Assembly (NCBI RefSeq): GCF_004343505.1 | Contig: NZ_SLXU01000013.1 | Span: forward strand, 1-64,000 | Source: Rhodovulum bhavnagarense | GTDB taxonomy: Bacteria > Pseudomonadota > Alphaproteobacteria > Rhodobacterales > Rhodobacteraceae | Reading direction: 5' to 3' | DNA length: 64,000 nucleotides | In this document: positions 38,617 through 47,771 of the stretch, one piece after another | Layout of the letters: every line of letters begins with the position of its first letter | Position numbering within the stretch: position 1 is the first letter of the stretch | Program-made: the position numbers and the translations under genes | Notes under the pieces: model-generated | Told to the model about the DNA's origin: nothing | Databases searched by the model: none | The model's input: the letters and a program-made list of their open reading frames with translations, nothing else

Positions 38617-39345
38617 ATGATCGAGTGGCAGGATGAAGGCGCGGTCCTGGCCATGCGTCCGCATGGCGAAAGTTCGGCCATCGTCGAGATGTTCACCGCC
38701 CGTCACGGTCGCCACCTGGGCGTGGTGCGGGGCGGCGTGGGCCGACGGATGGCGCCGGTGTTGCAGCCGGGCACCCAGCTGGCCGTGACCTGGCGCGCGC
38801 GGCTGGCGGATCACATGGGCAGTTTCACGGTCGAGCCCTTGCGCGGGCGGGCGGGTGCGTTGATGGGGGATCGCGCGGCGCTGGCCGGGCTGAACGCGGT
38901 GACTGCGCTGTTGTCCTTTGCCCTGCCCGAGCGCGAGGCGCATCCGGCGCTTTACACCCGTTCGATCACGATGCTGGATCTGCTGGCCCATGGCGATGCC
39001 TGGCCTCTGGCCTATCTGCGCTGGGAACTGGCGCTGCTGGAGGAGATGGGGTTCGGGCTGGACCTCACGCGCTGCGCGGTTACCGGGGATCGCGACGATC
39101 TGGTCTATGTTTCGCCGAACTCCGGCCGCGCGGTCAGTGCCGAGGGCGCGGGCGACTGGGCAGACCGGCTGTTGCCGTTGCCGCCCTGTCTTTTGGGGCA
39201 GGGGCCGGTCCGGGGACAGGAGGTTGCCGAAGGGTTGCGCACAACCGGGTATTTCCTTGAGAAATGGCTCGCGCCGGCGCTGGGAGAGAGGCCCCTGCCC
39301 GCGGCGCGGGGGCGACTGGTGGAGGTGCTGGCGCGGGTCCTGTGA
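38617..39345 (+). CDS. recO: DNA repair protein RecO
   Basis: RecO anneals single strands and loads RecA with RecF and RecR. The 242-residue protein has an N-terminal OB fold ([26 protein letters not shown], then HLGVVRGG) and a helical C-terminal domain. That domain includes [18 protein letters not shown], the region that carries zinc cysteines in some homologues, here with Cys only in LTRCAV. The ATG at 38617 follows GCAGGGGG. A GC-rich hairpin ends the unit. Confidence 0.93.
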   Translation: MIEWQDEGAVLAMRPHGESSAIVEMFTARHGRHLGVVRGGVGRRMAPVLQPGTQLAVTWRARLADHMGSFTVEPLRGRAGALMGDRAALAGLNAVTALLSFALPEREAHPALYTRSITMLDLLAHGDAWPLAYLRWELALLEEMGFGLDLTRCAVTGDRDDLVYVSPNSGRAVSAEGAGDWADRLLPLPPCLLGQGPVRGQEVAEGLRTTGYFLEKWLAPALGERPLPAARGRLVEVLARVL

Positions 39346-39351
39346 ACGCGA

Positions 39352-39377
39352 ACGCCCCGGCGCAAGGGCCGGGGCGT
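39352..39377. terminator. GC-rich hairpin between recO and mcd
   Basis: Perfect 10-bp arms (ACGCCCCGGC / GCCGGGGCGT) with a 6-base loop start 7 bases after the recO stop and lie 21 bases before the convergent mcd end. It has no strong T-run. It is likely a bidirectional terminator. Confidence 0.65.
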
Positions 39378-39397
39378 CAGTTCGGTTCGTTCAAGTC

Positions 39398-41083
39398 TTA
39401 CCCGAGGACACGGCGTGCAATAACTTGCGCCTGGATCTCGGCGGCCCCCTCGAAGATGTTCAGGATGCGGGCGTCACACAGGATGCGGCTGATCGTGTAT
39501 TCCAGCGCGAAGCCGTTGCCGCCGTGGATCTGCAGCCCGTTATCGGCGCAGGCCCAGGCCACGCGGGCGCCCAGAAGTTTCGCCATCCCGGCCTCAAGGT
39601 CGCAGCGGCGGTCGTTGTCCTTTTCCCAGGCCGAGAAATAGGTCAGCTGGCGGGCCACCATGATTTCTACCGCCATCATCGCCAGCTTGTCGGCCACGCG
39701 AGGGAAGTTGATCAGCGCCTTGCCGAACTGCTTGCGGTCCTGGGCGTATTGCATCGCCACGTCCAGCGCCGATTGCGCCACGCCGATGGCGCGCGCCGCG
39801 GTCTGGATGCGGGCCGATTCGAAGGTCTGCATCAGCTGCTTGAAGCCCTGGCCCTCGACGCCGCCCAGAAGGTTCTCGCCCTTGACCTTGAACTTGTCGA
39901 AGCCGAGCTCGTATTCCTTCATGCCGCGATAGCCCAGCACCTCGATTTCGCCACCTGTCATGCCGGGGGTCGGGAACGGATCCTCGTCGGTGCCCGGCGT
40001 CTTTTCGGCCAGGAACATCGACAGGCCCTTGTAATCGCTGGTCTCGGGATCGGTGCGCGCCAGCAGCGTCATCACATGGGTGCGCGCGGCATGGGTGATC
40101 CAGGTCTTGTTGCCGGTCACCTCGTAATCGTCGCCGACCTTTACCGCGCGGGTGCGCAGCGAACCCAGGTCAGAGCCGGTATTGGGTTCGGTGAACACCG
40201 CGGTGGGCAGGATTTCCGCGCTGGCGAGTTTCGGCAGCCAGTGTTGTTTCTGCTCTTCGGTGCCGCCGCAGAGGATCAGTTCGGCGGCGATTTCGGACCG
40301 GGTGCCCAGGCTGCCCACGCCGATATAGCCGCGCGAGAGTTCCTCGGACACCACGCACATCGACGCCTTGGACAGGCCGAACCCGCCATATTCCTCGGGG
40401 ATGGTCAGGCCGAAGACGCCCAGTTCGGCCATCTCCTCGATGATCTCCATCGGGATCAGCTCATCCTTGAGGTGCCATTCATGGGCGTTGGGTTCCACCC
40501 GGTCCTGGCTGAACCGGCGGAACTGGTCGCGGATCATTTCCAGTTCGTCATCCAGGCCGGTGGCGCCGACGGTGGAATTCGCGGCCTGTTCCTGCATCAG
40601 TTCGACCAGTCGCGCGCGCGCGCGCGCAGAATTGCCGCATTGGCAAAGCGCCGTCACCGCGGCGTCCCCGGCCAGCGCGGCCTGGGCCTCGGCCGAGACG
40701 CCGATATCCTGAAGGCGGACGATTTCGCCCTGGCTCATCGGGATGCCGCCCTGGATTTGCAGAAGGTATTCGGCAAAGGCGATCTGGTGGATCAAATGTT
40801 CGATCTCGCCGAACTTTCCATCTGCGTTCAACCGCATGGCCCAGGATTGCATCTGGGTGAGGGCCTGGGCGTAGGTGGCCAGCCATGCCAGGCCGTGCGC
40901 CGCACCCTGGTGGGCCTCGACCAACCTGCCCGAGATGCGCCCATCCTCGGTCACGAGGGCGCGAACCGCCTCTCGTGCGTCATCCAGAACGGCATTCACC
41001 GGGGCAAGCGCGGCCTCGGTCTTGTCCAGCAGATCGGGGAAGAGGGCGTTCGACGCGGGCATATCCTGACCGTCATGGGGCAT
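39398..41083 (-). CDS. mcd: (2S)-methylsuccinyl-CoA dehydrogenase
   Basis: A 561-residue flavoprotein of the acyl-CoA dehydrogenase family with an extra N-terminal domain of about 180 residues. This layout marks Mcd of the ethylmalonyl-CoA pathway, which oxidises methylsuccinyl-CoA to mesaconyl-CoA during acetyl-CoA assimilation. The catalytic part begins near LDDELEMIRDQFRRF and shows FTEPNTGSDLGSLRT, VTGNKTWITHAART and the C-terminal QIHGGNGFALEYTISRILCD. The ATG at 41083 follows AAGGAG. No other pathway gene is in the window, so the assignment rests on length and domain layout; a generic acyl-CoA dehydrogenase is the alternative. Confidence 0.85.
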   Translation of the reverse strand: MPHDGQDMPASNALFPDLLDKTEAALAPVNAVLDDAREAVRALVTEDGRISGRLVEAHQGAAHGLAWLATYAQALTQMQSWAMRLNADGKFGEIEHLIHQIAFAEYLLQIQGGIPMSQGEIVRLQDIGVSAEAQAALAGDAAVTALCQCGNSARARARLVELMQEQAANSTVGATGLDDELEMIRDQFRRFSQDRVEPNAHEWHLKDELIPMEIIEEMAELGVFGLTIPEEYGGFGLSKASMCVVSEELSRGYIGVGSLGTRSEIAAELILCGGTEEQKQHWLPKLASAEILPTAVFTEPNTGSDLGSLRTRAVKVGDDYEVTGNKTWITHAARTHVMTLLARTDPETSDYKGLSMFLAEKTPGTDEDPFPTPGMTGGEIEVLGYRGMKEYELGFDKFKVKGENLLGGVEGQGFKQLMQTFESARIQTAARAIGVAQSALDVAMQYAQDRKQFGKALINFPRVADKLAMMAVEIMVARQLTYFSAWEKDNDRRCDLEAGMAKLLGARVAWACADNGLQIHGGNGFALEYTISRILCDARILNIFEGAAEIQAQVIARRVLG

Positions 41084-41252
41084 GAATCGTCTCCTTCTTG
41101 CGGCTTGGGGTGGCATAAGATCTTTGCAGATGCAGCGCAACAAAAATTCAAATAGACACTGTAGTTTGAAGCATAATGTCGCCCTCTTTTTTGCACTGCG
41201 GCGCGCCGGGCTCCACGATATAGCCGGGGGTCAGGAAAGGGAAACGCCTATC

Positions 41253-42014
41253 ATGATTTTCGGGATCGATCTTCAGCTTTTCATCGCCGCCGTGGCGGTG
41301 GCCTTGTTCGCGGGCGTCGTGAAGGGTGCGGTGGGCTTTGCGCTGCCGCTGATCCTGATTTCGGGGCTGTCCGCCTTCCTGCCGGCAGAGCTGGCGCTGG
41401 CGGGGCTGATCATGTCGACGCTGCTTCTGAACATCGCGCAGGCGTTCCGGCAGGGGGTGGCGGCGGCGTGGGGTTCGGTTCGGAAATACCGGCTGCTGAT
41501 CGGCTGTGTCGTGGCGGCGATCGCGGCCAGCGCACCGCTGGTCACCGTGTTGCCTGACCGCGCGATGTATCTTTTGCTGGGGGTGCCGATCGCGGCCTTC
41601 ACCATCAGCCAGCTCATGGGGCGGCAACTGATCCTGCACGCCCGCCAGCGCGCCCCGGCCGAGGTCGCGATGGGGCTGGTCGGGGGCTTTTTCGGCGGGA
41701 TCGCCGGGGTCTGGGGGCCGCCGGTGATCGCCTATCTTCTCAGCTTCAACACCGACAAGATCGAAATGGTCCGGGTGCAGGGCGTGGTCTTCCTGATCGG
41801 CGCGGCCATGCTGATGCTGGCGCATCTGGGATCGGGCGTTCTGAACGCGCAGACGTTGCCGTTTTCCGCAGCACTGGTTCTGCCCGCGGGGCTGGGCATG
41901 TGGCTGGGGTTCCGGTTGCAGGACCGGCTGAACCCCGACCGTTTCCGCCGCCTGACGCTGGTCGTGCTGACCATCGCCGCGCTGAACCTGGTGCGCCGGG
42001 GTCTGATGGGCTGA
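41253..42014 (+). CDS. TauE/SafE-family membrane exporter
   Basis: A 253-residue membrane protein with about eight helices. It shows the two family half-motifs: AGVVKGAVGFALPLILISGL near the N-terminus and GLVGGFFGGIAGVWGPPVIAYLL in the second half. TauE/SafE proteins are proposed to export sulfite, sulfoacetate or related anions, but the substrate here is unknown. The ATG at 41253 gives MIFGIDLQLF, while the frame is open to 41082. A strong bidirectional terminator follows. Confidence 0.87.
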   Translation: MIFGIDLQLFIAAVAVALFAGVVKGAVGFALPLILISGLSAFLPAELALAGLIMSTLLLNIAQAFRQGVAAAWGSVRKYRLLIGCVVAAIAASAPLVTVLPDRAMYLLLGVPIAAFTISQLMGRQLILHARQRAPAEVAMGLVGGFFGGIAGVWGPPVIAYLLSFNTDKIEMVRVQGVVFLIGAAMLMLAHLGSGVLNAQTLPFSAALVLPAGLGMWLGFRLQDRLNPDRFRRLTLVVLTIAALNLVRRGLMG

Positions 42015-42027
42015 TCAGCAACGAAAA

Positions 42028-42051
42028 GGCCCGGGCGCGAACGCCCGGGCC
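42028..42051. terminator. Bidirectional terminator between tauE-like gene and amtB
   Basis: Perfect 10-bp arms (GGCCCGGGCG / CGCCCGGGCC) with loop CGAA. On the minus strand the stem is followed by TTTT, a good intrinsic terminator for glnK-amtB. On the plus strand it follows the tauE-like gene by 13 bases. Confidence 0.8.
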
Positions 42052-42074
42052 TGTCTTGCCTGCATGGACTGACC

Positions 42075-43412
42075 TCAGCCTTTGGCGAATTCGGGATAGG
42101 CTTCCATCCCCAGTTCGCCGATATCCAGGCCCTGGACCTCTTCCTCTTCGCTGACGCGGATACCCATGACCGCCTTGAGGATGAACCACACCAGGCCCGA
42201 GACCACGAAGACGAAGGCGCCCACGATCACGATCGAGATCAACTGGCCAAACAGCGAGGCATCGCCGTTGGTCAGCACGACCGCGATGGTGCCCCAGATA
42301 CCGGCGAACAGGTGCACCGGGATTGCGCCGACCACGTCGTCGATCTTGAGCTTGTCGAGGAACGGCACCGCGAAGACCACGATCACGCCGCCGATGGCGC
42401 CGATCACGGTCGCCATGCCCAGGGACGGCGTCAGCGGTTCGGCCGTGATCGACACCAGGCCCGCCAGCGCGCCGTTCAGGACCATGGTCAGGTCCGGCTT
42501 GCGATACAGAACCTTGGTCAGGATCAGCGCCGCCAGCGCGCCGCCGGCAGCGGCGGTGTTGGTGTTGGCCATGATCCGGCTGATGTCGGCGACGTTGCCG
42601 GCGGTGTCCATGTAGAGCTGCGAGCCGCCGTTGAAGCCGAACCAGCCCATCCACAGGATGAACGTGCCCAGCGTGGCCAGCGGCAGGTTGGCGCCCGGCA
42701 TCGGGTGAACCGAACCGCCCTTGCCGTACTTGCCGATGCGCGGCCCCAGGATCAACGCGCCTGCAAGCGCGGCCCAGCCCCCGACGGAGTGCACGACCGT
42801 CGAACCGGCGAAGTCGAGGAAGCCGAAATTGGCGTCAAGGAACCCGCCACCCCATTTCCACGAGGCCTGGATCGGGTAGATCAGCCCGGTCAGCACCACG
42901 ACGAAGATCAGGAAGGGCCACAGCTTGATGCGTTCCGCCAGCGCGCCCGACACGATCGAGGCGGTGGTGGCGCAGAACATCAGCTGGAAGAAGAAGTCCG
43001 AGCCGACCGAGGCATAGGTCAGGTCGGTTTCGGTATCGGCCAGCCCGACCGGTTCCAGCGATGTCCAGCCAAATGCGCCCAGCACGTTGGTGATCGTCCA
43101 TCCATCGCCCGGATACATCAGGTTGTAGCCGATCAGGTAATACATGATCGCCGCGATCGAGAACAGCGCGACGTTCTTCATCAACTGCATCGCGGTGTTC
43201 TTCTGGCGCACCAGCCCGGCCTCGAGCATGGTGAAGCCCGCGGCCATCCACATCACCAGGAACCCGGTGACGAGGAACATGAAGGTGGTAAAGATATAAC
43301 CGATCTCCGCGTTTGGCGGCGTCATGTCCACCTCGGCGGCCTCCTGGGCAAAACCCAGCGCGGGCAAGGCCACCAGGCCCGCCGCGAGGGGAAGAAGTTT
43401 CGTCAGTTTCAT
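42075..43412 (-). CDS. amtB: Ammonium transporter AmtB
   Basis: An inner-membrane ammonium channel of 445 residues. A signal peptide (1-22) precedes the mature start. It has about 11 membrane helices with the conserved FDFAGSTVVHSVGG-like element (DFAGSTVVHSVGGWAALAGA), the twin pore histidines (one here, the second in GAIPVHLFAGIWG) and FILWMGWFGFNGGS. The acidic C-terminal tail would contact GlnK. glnK lies 36 bases upstream, so the pair forms the usual nitrogen-regulated operon. Confidence 0.97.
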   Translation of the reverse strand: MKLTKLLPLAAGLVALPALGFAQEAAEVDMTPPNAEIGYIFTTFMFLVTGFLVMWMAAGFTMLEAGLVRQKNTAMQLMKNVALFSIAAIMYYLIGYNLMYPGDGWTITNVLGAFGWTSLEPVGLADTETDLTYASVGSDFFFQLMFCATTASIVSGALAERIKLWPFLIFVVVLTGLIYPIQASWKWGGGFLDANFGFLDFAGSTVVHSVGGWAALAGALILGPRIGKYGKGGSVHPMPGANLPLATLGTFILWMGWFGFNGGSQLYMDTAGNVADISRIMANTNTAAAGGALAALILTKVLYRKPDLTMVLNGALAGLVSITAEPLTPSLGMATVIGAIGGVIVVFAVPFLDKLKIDDVVGAIPVHLFAGIWGTIAVVLTNGDASLFGQLISIVIVGAFVFVVSGLVWFILKAVMGIRVSEEEEVQGLDIGELGMEAYPEFAKG

Positions 43413-43448
43413 GTCTCTTGGTCCTCTGTCTGGGGTCGTCGCGGGGGA

Positions 43449-43790
<342 letters not shown>

Positions 43791-43902
43791 TCAACCCTCT
43801 TCCGGTTTTGGCAGGTGCCCCTGCGGGATCTCACAGGGAAAGAAAGCGGGGCAGGGTGGAGATGACTCAAGGAATCGCGGCGGCAATGCCGTGCGATCAC
43901 GT

Positions 43903-43933
43903 CATTATTTGCACAAAATTTGCACAAATAATG
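43903..43933. promoter_or_regulatory. 31-base AT-rich inverted repeat between glnK and the PBP gene
   Basis: Arms CATTATTTG (43903-43911) and CAAATAATG (43925-43933) are perfect 9-bp complements around a 13-base spacer. The spacer region contains a TTGCACAAA direct repeat shared with the arms. It is strikingly AT-rich for this genome and sits in a 264-base divergent promoter region. It is probably an operator or promoter element for glnK, the PBP gene, or both. No regulator is assigned. Confidence 0.6.
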
Positions 43934-44051
43934 TGATATGATGAAATCTTGTGCGAATTGGGAAATCGAATCGTGATACGAGGGAAACTCCACAATCGTG
44001 TTCTACCGGGATAAGGTGGGACAAAGACCACAAGAGGCGGCGGGCAACGAG

Positions 44052-46187
44052 ATGAGCAGCAAGGGCCGGAAACGACCCCCACTGGCGGCAGAGAAACGCC
44101 ATGCGAAAAAGACCAGGACACCGGTCCGCCGCAAACCGGCGGCCACGCGGCGCAAGCCCGCCCGCCGGGGCAATCCCGTGGCCGGGTTTTTCCGCGCGCT
44201 CATCGGTTGGACCCTTGGCCTGATATGGAAAGTGTTCTCGCGCCTTGCGTTGGCCGGGGCGATCGTGCTCGGGCTGGCGGTCTATTATTTTCACGCCAAG
44301 CTGCCCGAGATGACCGCGCTTCTGGACGGCCGCACGCGAGGGTCGGTCACCTTGCTGGATCGCGATGGACAGGTTTTCGCCTGGCGCGGCGAACAGTTCG
44401 GCGGCCAGATCACTGCAGACACCGTGGCCCCGGTTCTCAAGAACGCGGTGATCGCCACCGAGGACAAGCGGTTCTATCGTCATTTCGGCATCAGCCCGCG
44501 CGGCGTTGCCGGCGCGATCAGGATCAACCTGTCCGAGGGGCGCGGGCCGTTGTCGGGCCATGGCGGGTCAACCATCACGCAGCAGACCGCGAAACTCTTG
44601 TGTCTGGGCGTGGCCTTTGATCCCGATATCTGGAAAAGCGAGGCCGAATACGAGGCCGACTGCCGCCGCACGACGCTGGCGCGCAAGATCAAGGAGGCGG
44701 TCTTTGCCCTTGCGATGGAGGTGAAATACACCAAGGACGAGATCCTGACGATCTATCTCAATCGCGCCTATCTGGGCGCGGGCGCACGGGGGTTCGAGGC
44801 CGCGGCGCAACGCTATTTCGGCAAATCGGCCAACCAGGTGAACGTTTCAGAGGCGGCGATGCTGGCGGGGTTGCTAAAGGCGCCGACGACCTATGCGCCG
44901 ACCAACAACCTTAAACGGGCTCAGGACCGGGCCAACCTGATCCTGGGCCTGATGCAGGACCAGGGCTATCTCGGGCCGAAAGACGCCGCGATCGCGCGGG
45001 CCAATCCCGCGCGCCTGTCAGAGGCGGCAGAGGCCCGTGCAGGCGGGTATTTCGCCGATTGGCTGATGGGTGCAGGCCCCGATTTCCTGACACGCGACAC
45101 GACCGAGGATGTCGTGATCAGAACCACGTTCGACCCGCAGATCCAGGCCGCGGCCGAAGAAGCGGTGCGCTTTGTGTTCCAGGAAAAGGTGCGCGACGGG
45201 TCCAAGGCCGAAACCGCGGTGGTGGTGATGTCGGCTGACGGCGCGGTGCGCGCGATGGTGGGCGGGCGCAAGACCGCGATCGGCGGGTTCAACCGGGCCA
45301 CCATGGCACTGCGCCAGACCGGATCGGCGTTCAAGCCGTTCGTCTATGCCGCGGCGCTGGACCTGGGCTATGGCCCGAACGCGACGGTGGTGGACGAACC
45401 GCTGACCATCAACGTGCCGGGTTCGGGCCCCTATTCGCCGGAAAACTACGACCGAAAATTCCACGGCCGGGTGACGCTGACCGATGCATTGCGCCATTCC
45501 TACAACATCCCCGCGGTCAAGGTGTCCGAATCGGTGGGGCGCGCGAACGTGCGCCGAATCGCCGCCGATTTCGGGCTGGAAAGCGATCTGGCGCTGGGCC
45601 CGGCACTGGCGCTGGGGGCCTCGGAATCGACGCTTATCGACATGACGGGCGCCTATGCGGGCATCCTGAACGGAGGGTCGAGCGTGACGCCTTACGGCCT
45701 GGTGGAACTGCGTCTCAAGGGTGACAGCGACCCCTTGATGGGGCAGGTCGGCGGTATGGGCGAACGGGTGATTTCGCGCGATGCTGCGCAGGGCCTCGTC
45801 TACATGATGCACCAGGTGATCGAGGCGGGCACGGGCCAGCGCGCGAAACTGCCCGGCTGGCAGGCCGCCGGAAAGACAGGCACCACCTCGGCGGCGCGCG
45901 ACGCTTGGTTCATCGGGTTCACCGCCGATTACGTCGCGGGGGTCTGGATGGGCTATGACGACAACACGCCGCTGAAAGGTGTTACCGGCGGCGGTCTGCC
46001 CGCCGAGATATGGCATGAAACGATGATGCGGGTTCATGCCGGACTTTCGCCCCGGCCATTGCCGATGCGGGTGCCCGCGGCCGGGCCGGGTGATCCCCGC
46101 CAGGATGCCGGCCCCCGGCCCGATCGCGACAACGTTGCCGAGGGCATCCTGAACGAGTTGCTGGGCCTTTTCCGCGGCGGGAACTGA
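44052..46187 (+). CDS. Class A penicillin-binding protein (PBP1A type)
   Basis: A bifunctional peptidoglycan glycosyltransferase/transpeptidase of 711 residues. A basic cytoplasmic N-terminus (1-40) is followed by one membrane helix (about 55-78). The GT51 domain has its catalytic Glu in VIATEDKRFYRHFGI and GGSTITQQTAKLL. The transpeptidase domain has RQTGSAFKPFVYAA (SxxK), SYNIP (SxN) and AGKTGTTSAARDAWF (KTG). It has a short insertion after LLCLG and a Pro-rich C-terminus. The ATG at 44052 is preferred; a GTG at 43998 is open. It acts at the periplasmic face of the inner membrane and is divergent from glnK. Confidence 0.93.
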   Translation: MSSKGRKRPPLAAEKRHAKKTRTPVRRKPAATRRKPARRGNPVAGFFRALIGWTLGLIWKVFSRLALAGAIVLGLAVYYFHAKLPEMTALLDGRTRGSVTLLDRDGQVFAWRGEQFGGQITADTVAPVLKNAVIATEDKRFYRHFGISPRGVAGAIRINLSEGRGPLSGHGGSTITQQTAKLLCLGVAFDPDIWKSEAEYEADCRRTTLARKIKEAVFALAMEVKYTKDEILTIYLNRAYLGAGARGFEAAAQRYFGKSANQVNVSEAAMLAGLLKAPTTYAPTNNLKRAQDRANLILGLMQDQGYLGPKDAAIARANPARLSEAAEARAGGYFADWLMGAGPDFLTRDTTEDVVIRTTFDPQIQAAAEEAVRFVFQEKVRDGSKAETAVVVMSADGAVRAMVGGRKTAIGGFNRATMALRQTGSAFKPFVYAAALDLGYGPNATVVDEPLTINVPGSGPYSPENYDRKFHGRVTLTDALRHSYNIPAVKVSESVGRANVRRIAADFGLESDLALGPALALGASESTLIDMTGAYAGILNGGSSVTPYGLVELRLKGDSDPLMGQVGGMGERVISRDAAQGLVYMMHQVIEAGTGQRAKLPGWQAAGKTGTTSAARDAWFIGFTADYVAGVWMGYDDNTPLKGVTGGGLPAEIWHETMMRVHAGLSPRPLPMRVPAAGPGDPRQDAGPRPDRDNVAEGILNELLGLFRGGN

Positions 46188-46207
46188 TCCCGCCGCCGGT
46201 TCCTGTG

Positions 46208-46813
46208 TCAGCCGGCGCGTTGAAGATCGGCGATCAGCCGGTCCAGATCGCCCTGCCGCTGGTCCAGCATGGCGCCTATCTCGGTGCGTTCGCTGGCCAG
46301 CATGTTCACGCCTTCGATGAAAACGTTGAAAAACAGGTCGCGCCCCGAGCGGTCGGAAACCAGGAAGATGACCTCGATCGGGGCCTCGCCACGCAGGTAG
46401 GCCGTGGTCTTGACCTCGTGAAAGTTCTTGTAGGGGCGGGCTTGCTCGACCTTGAGGCTGCCGCCGATGAATTCGCGAAAGCGCCGTCCGTATTTGCGCG
46501 AGATATATCCGCGAAACGCCGTGGTGAAGGCCGATAACTGTGCCGGGCTGGCGCTGCGCGCGGCCACGCCCAGCGCCGAGCGCGCGATGATCGGTACGTC
46601 GGAATAGCGCACGAAAATTCGTTCGAATTCCTGCAACATCCGGGCCTCGGAGCGGCCCGAGTTGATGACCGCGTTGATATCCGCAACGACCTGGTCGATC
46701 AGGGCGGTGGCCTCGGGCGTGGTCAGGGCGCGGGCGGGGGGGGCAACCGTCAGGGCGGCCCCGGCCGCAAGACCGGACATCAGAAAATGGCGGCGGGTGG
46801 CATCACTGCGCAT
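46208..46813 (-). CDS. mlaC: MlaC-type phospholipid-binding periplasmic protein
   Basis: A 201-residue exported protein of the MlaC family, which ferries phospholipids between the outer-membrane MlaA complex and the inner-membrane MlaFEDB transporter. The N-terminus MRSDATRRHFLMSGLAAGAA has a twin-arginine-type signal with a cleavage site near PARA. The mature domain shows the MlaC pattern FVRYSDVPIIARSALGVAAR, RGYISRKYGRRF and VIFLVSDRSGRDLFFNVFIEGVN. It overlaps the end of mlaA by 11 bases. The rest of the mla system is not in the window. Confidence 0.9.
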   Translation of the reverse strand: MRSDATRRHFLMSGLAAGAALTVAPPARALTTPEATALIDQVVADINAVINSGRSEARMLQEFERIFVRYSDVPIIARSALGVAARSASPAQLSAFTTAFRGYISRKYGRRFREFIGGSLKVEQARPYKNFHEVKTTAYLRGEAPIEVIFLVSDRSGRDLFFNVFIEGVNMLASERTEIGAMLDQRQGDLDRLIADLQRAG

Positions 46814-47588
46814 CTGTTGCCTCCAGAGGGGTGGCATAGGCATCTGCATATGGGGTGGCGTAGGGATCGTCATAAGGGTCGAAATAGTCGGGCATCGCGT
46901 CGCGGCCCAATTCGTGACGACGTTTTTGCAGGTATCCGATCCGCAGTTGGGCGTAACTGTCGGCGCTGTCATACAGCACTTCGTCGATCGTGCCCGAATA
47001 GGTAAAGCGCTTGTTCAGCCCGGCGCCGACGCTGGTGCCGCGCCCGATCCAGCGCTCGTCGGGACCCAGTGCCGAGCCCAGCGGATCAAGCGCCATGTCC
47101 ACGATCAGCCCCACCGTGTCGCGTTCCGTCGAGGGGCCGAGGAAGGGCAGTTCGACATAGGCGCCTTCGGGAAAGCCCCAGACATGCAGCGTTTCGCCGA
47201 AATCGGTCTCGACCTCGGGCGCACCCATGCGCGTTGCCGGGTCGAACAGCCCGCCAATCCCGATCGTCGTGTTGACAAGGAACCGCACACCGTTTTCCAC
47301 CGCGTCGCCCGGGCGCAGTTGCAGCAGGCTATTGGCCATCTTGCCCGGCAGAGACAGGTTGCCGGCAAAATTTCCGATCCCCTCGCGCAGCGGGCCGGGA
47401 ACGGCCCGGCCATAGCCCGAGGCGAGCGGACGCACGATGCCGCGATCAACGTCCTTGTTGAAGTCGTGAACGGCACGGTTGCGCGCCTCGTAAGGGTCGT
47501 TGAACTCGTTTGTGCCGTCATGCGGGGTGCAGGCGGCCAGCGCCACCATGCCCGCGACGGCGAGAATGGAATATCTCGAATGCCGCAC
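46803..47588 (-). CDS. mlaA: MlaA/VacJ-family outer-membrane lipoprotein
   Basis: A 261-residue lipoprotein of the outer-membrane lipid asymmetry system, which removes misplaced phospholipids from the outer leaflet. The signal is VRHSRYSILAVAGMVALAAC, with the lipobox Cys at about residue 20. The family core is present: NDPYEARNRAVHDFNKDVDR, the FLVNTTIGIGGLFDPAT loop, DFGETLHVWGFPEGAYVELP and LGPSTERDTVG. The start is a GTG at 47588 with AGGA upstream. The C-terminus ends in short DPYATPYADAYATP repeats. It is first in the mlaA-mlaC operon. Confidence 0.92.
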   Translation of the reverse strand: MRHSRYSILAVAGMVALAACTPHDGTNEFNDPYEARNRAVHDFNKDVDRGIVRPLASGYGRAVPGPLREGIGNFAGNLSLPGKMANSLLQLRPGDAVENGVRFLVNTTIGIGGLFDPATRMGAPEVETDFGETLHVWGFPEGAYVELPFLGPSTERDTVGLIVDMALDPLGSALGPDERWIGRGTSVGAGLNKRFTYSGTIDEVLYDSADSYAQLRIGYLQKRRHELGRDAMPDYFDPYDDPYATPYADAYATPLEATDAQ

Positions 47589-47771
47589 GCCGTGGGTCCT
47601 AACCGGGAAAAAGACATCATCGATGACCGATTGCGCGCAAGGGAACCATGCTGGGCGGCGGATCACAAGTGCCACCCGCATCTCGAGGTACAAAGCGTTG
47701 CATTTTGATGTTTCGCGGGCAGGCGCGCGGGGGTAGCTTTTGTTCGACGCGTCAATCCCACGGAGTACGAC

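Noticed and set aside
38918-41155. Long plus-strand open frame antisense to mcd
   Set aside because: It crosses the recO gene and runs opposite to a clear acyl-CoA dehydrogenase, and the translation has no recognisable domain.
43870-43900. Sigma54 promoter for glnK on the minus strand
   Set aside because: GCACGGCATTGCC resembles the -24/-12 element but the spacing is one base too short and the -24 GG is broken.
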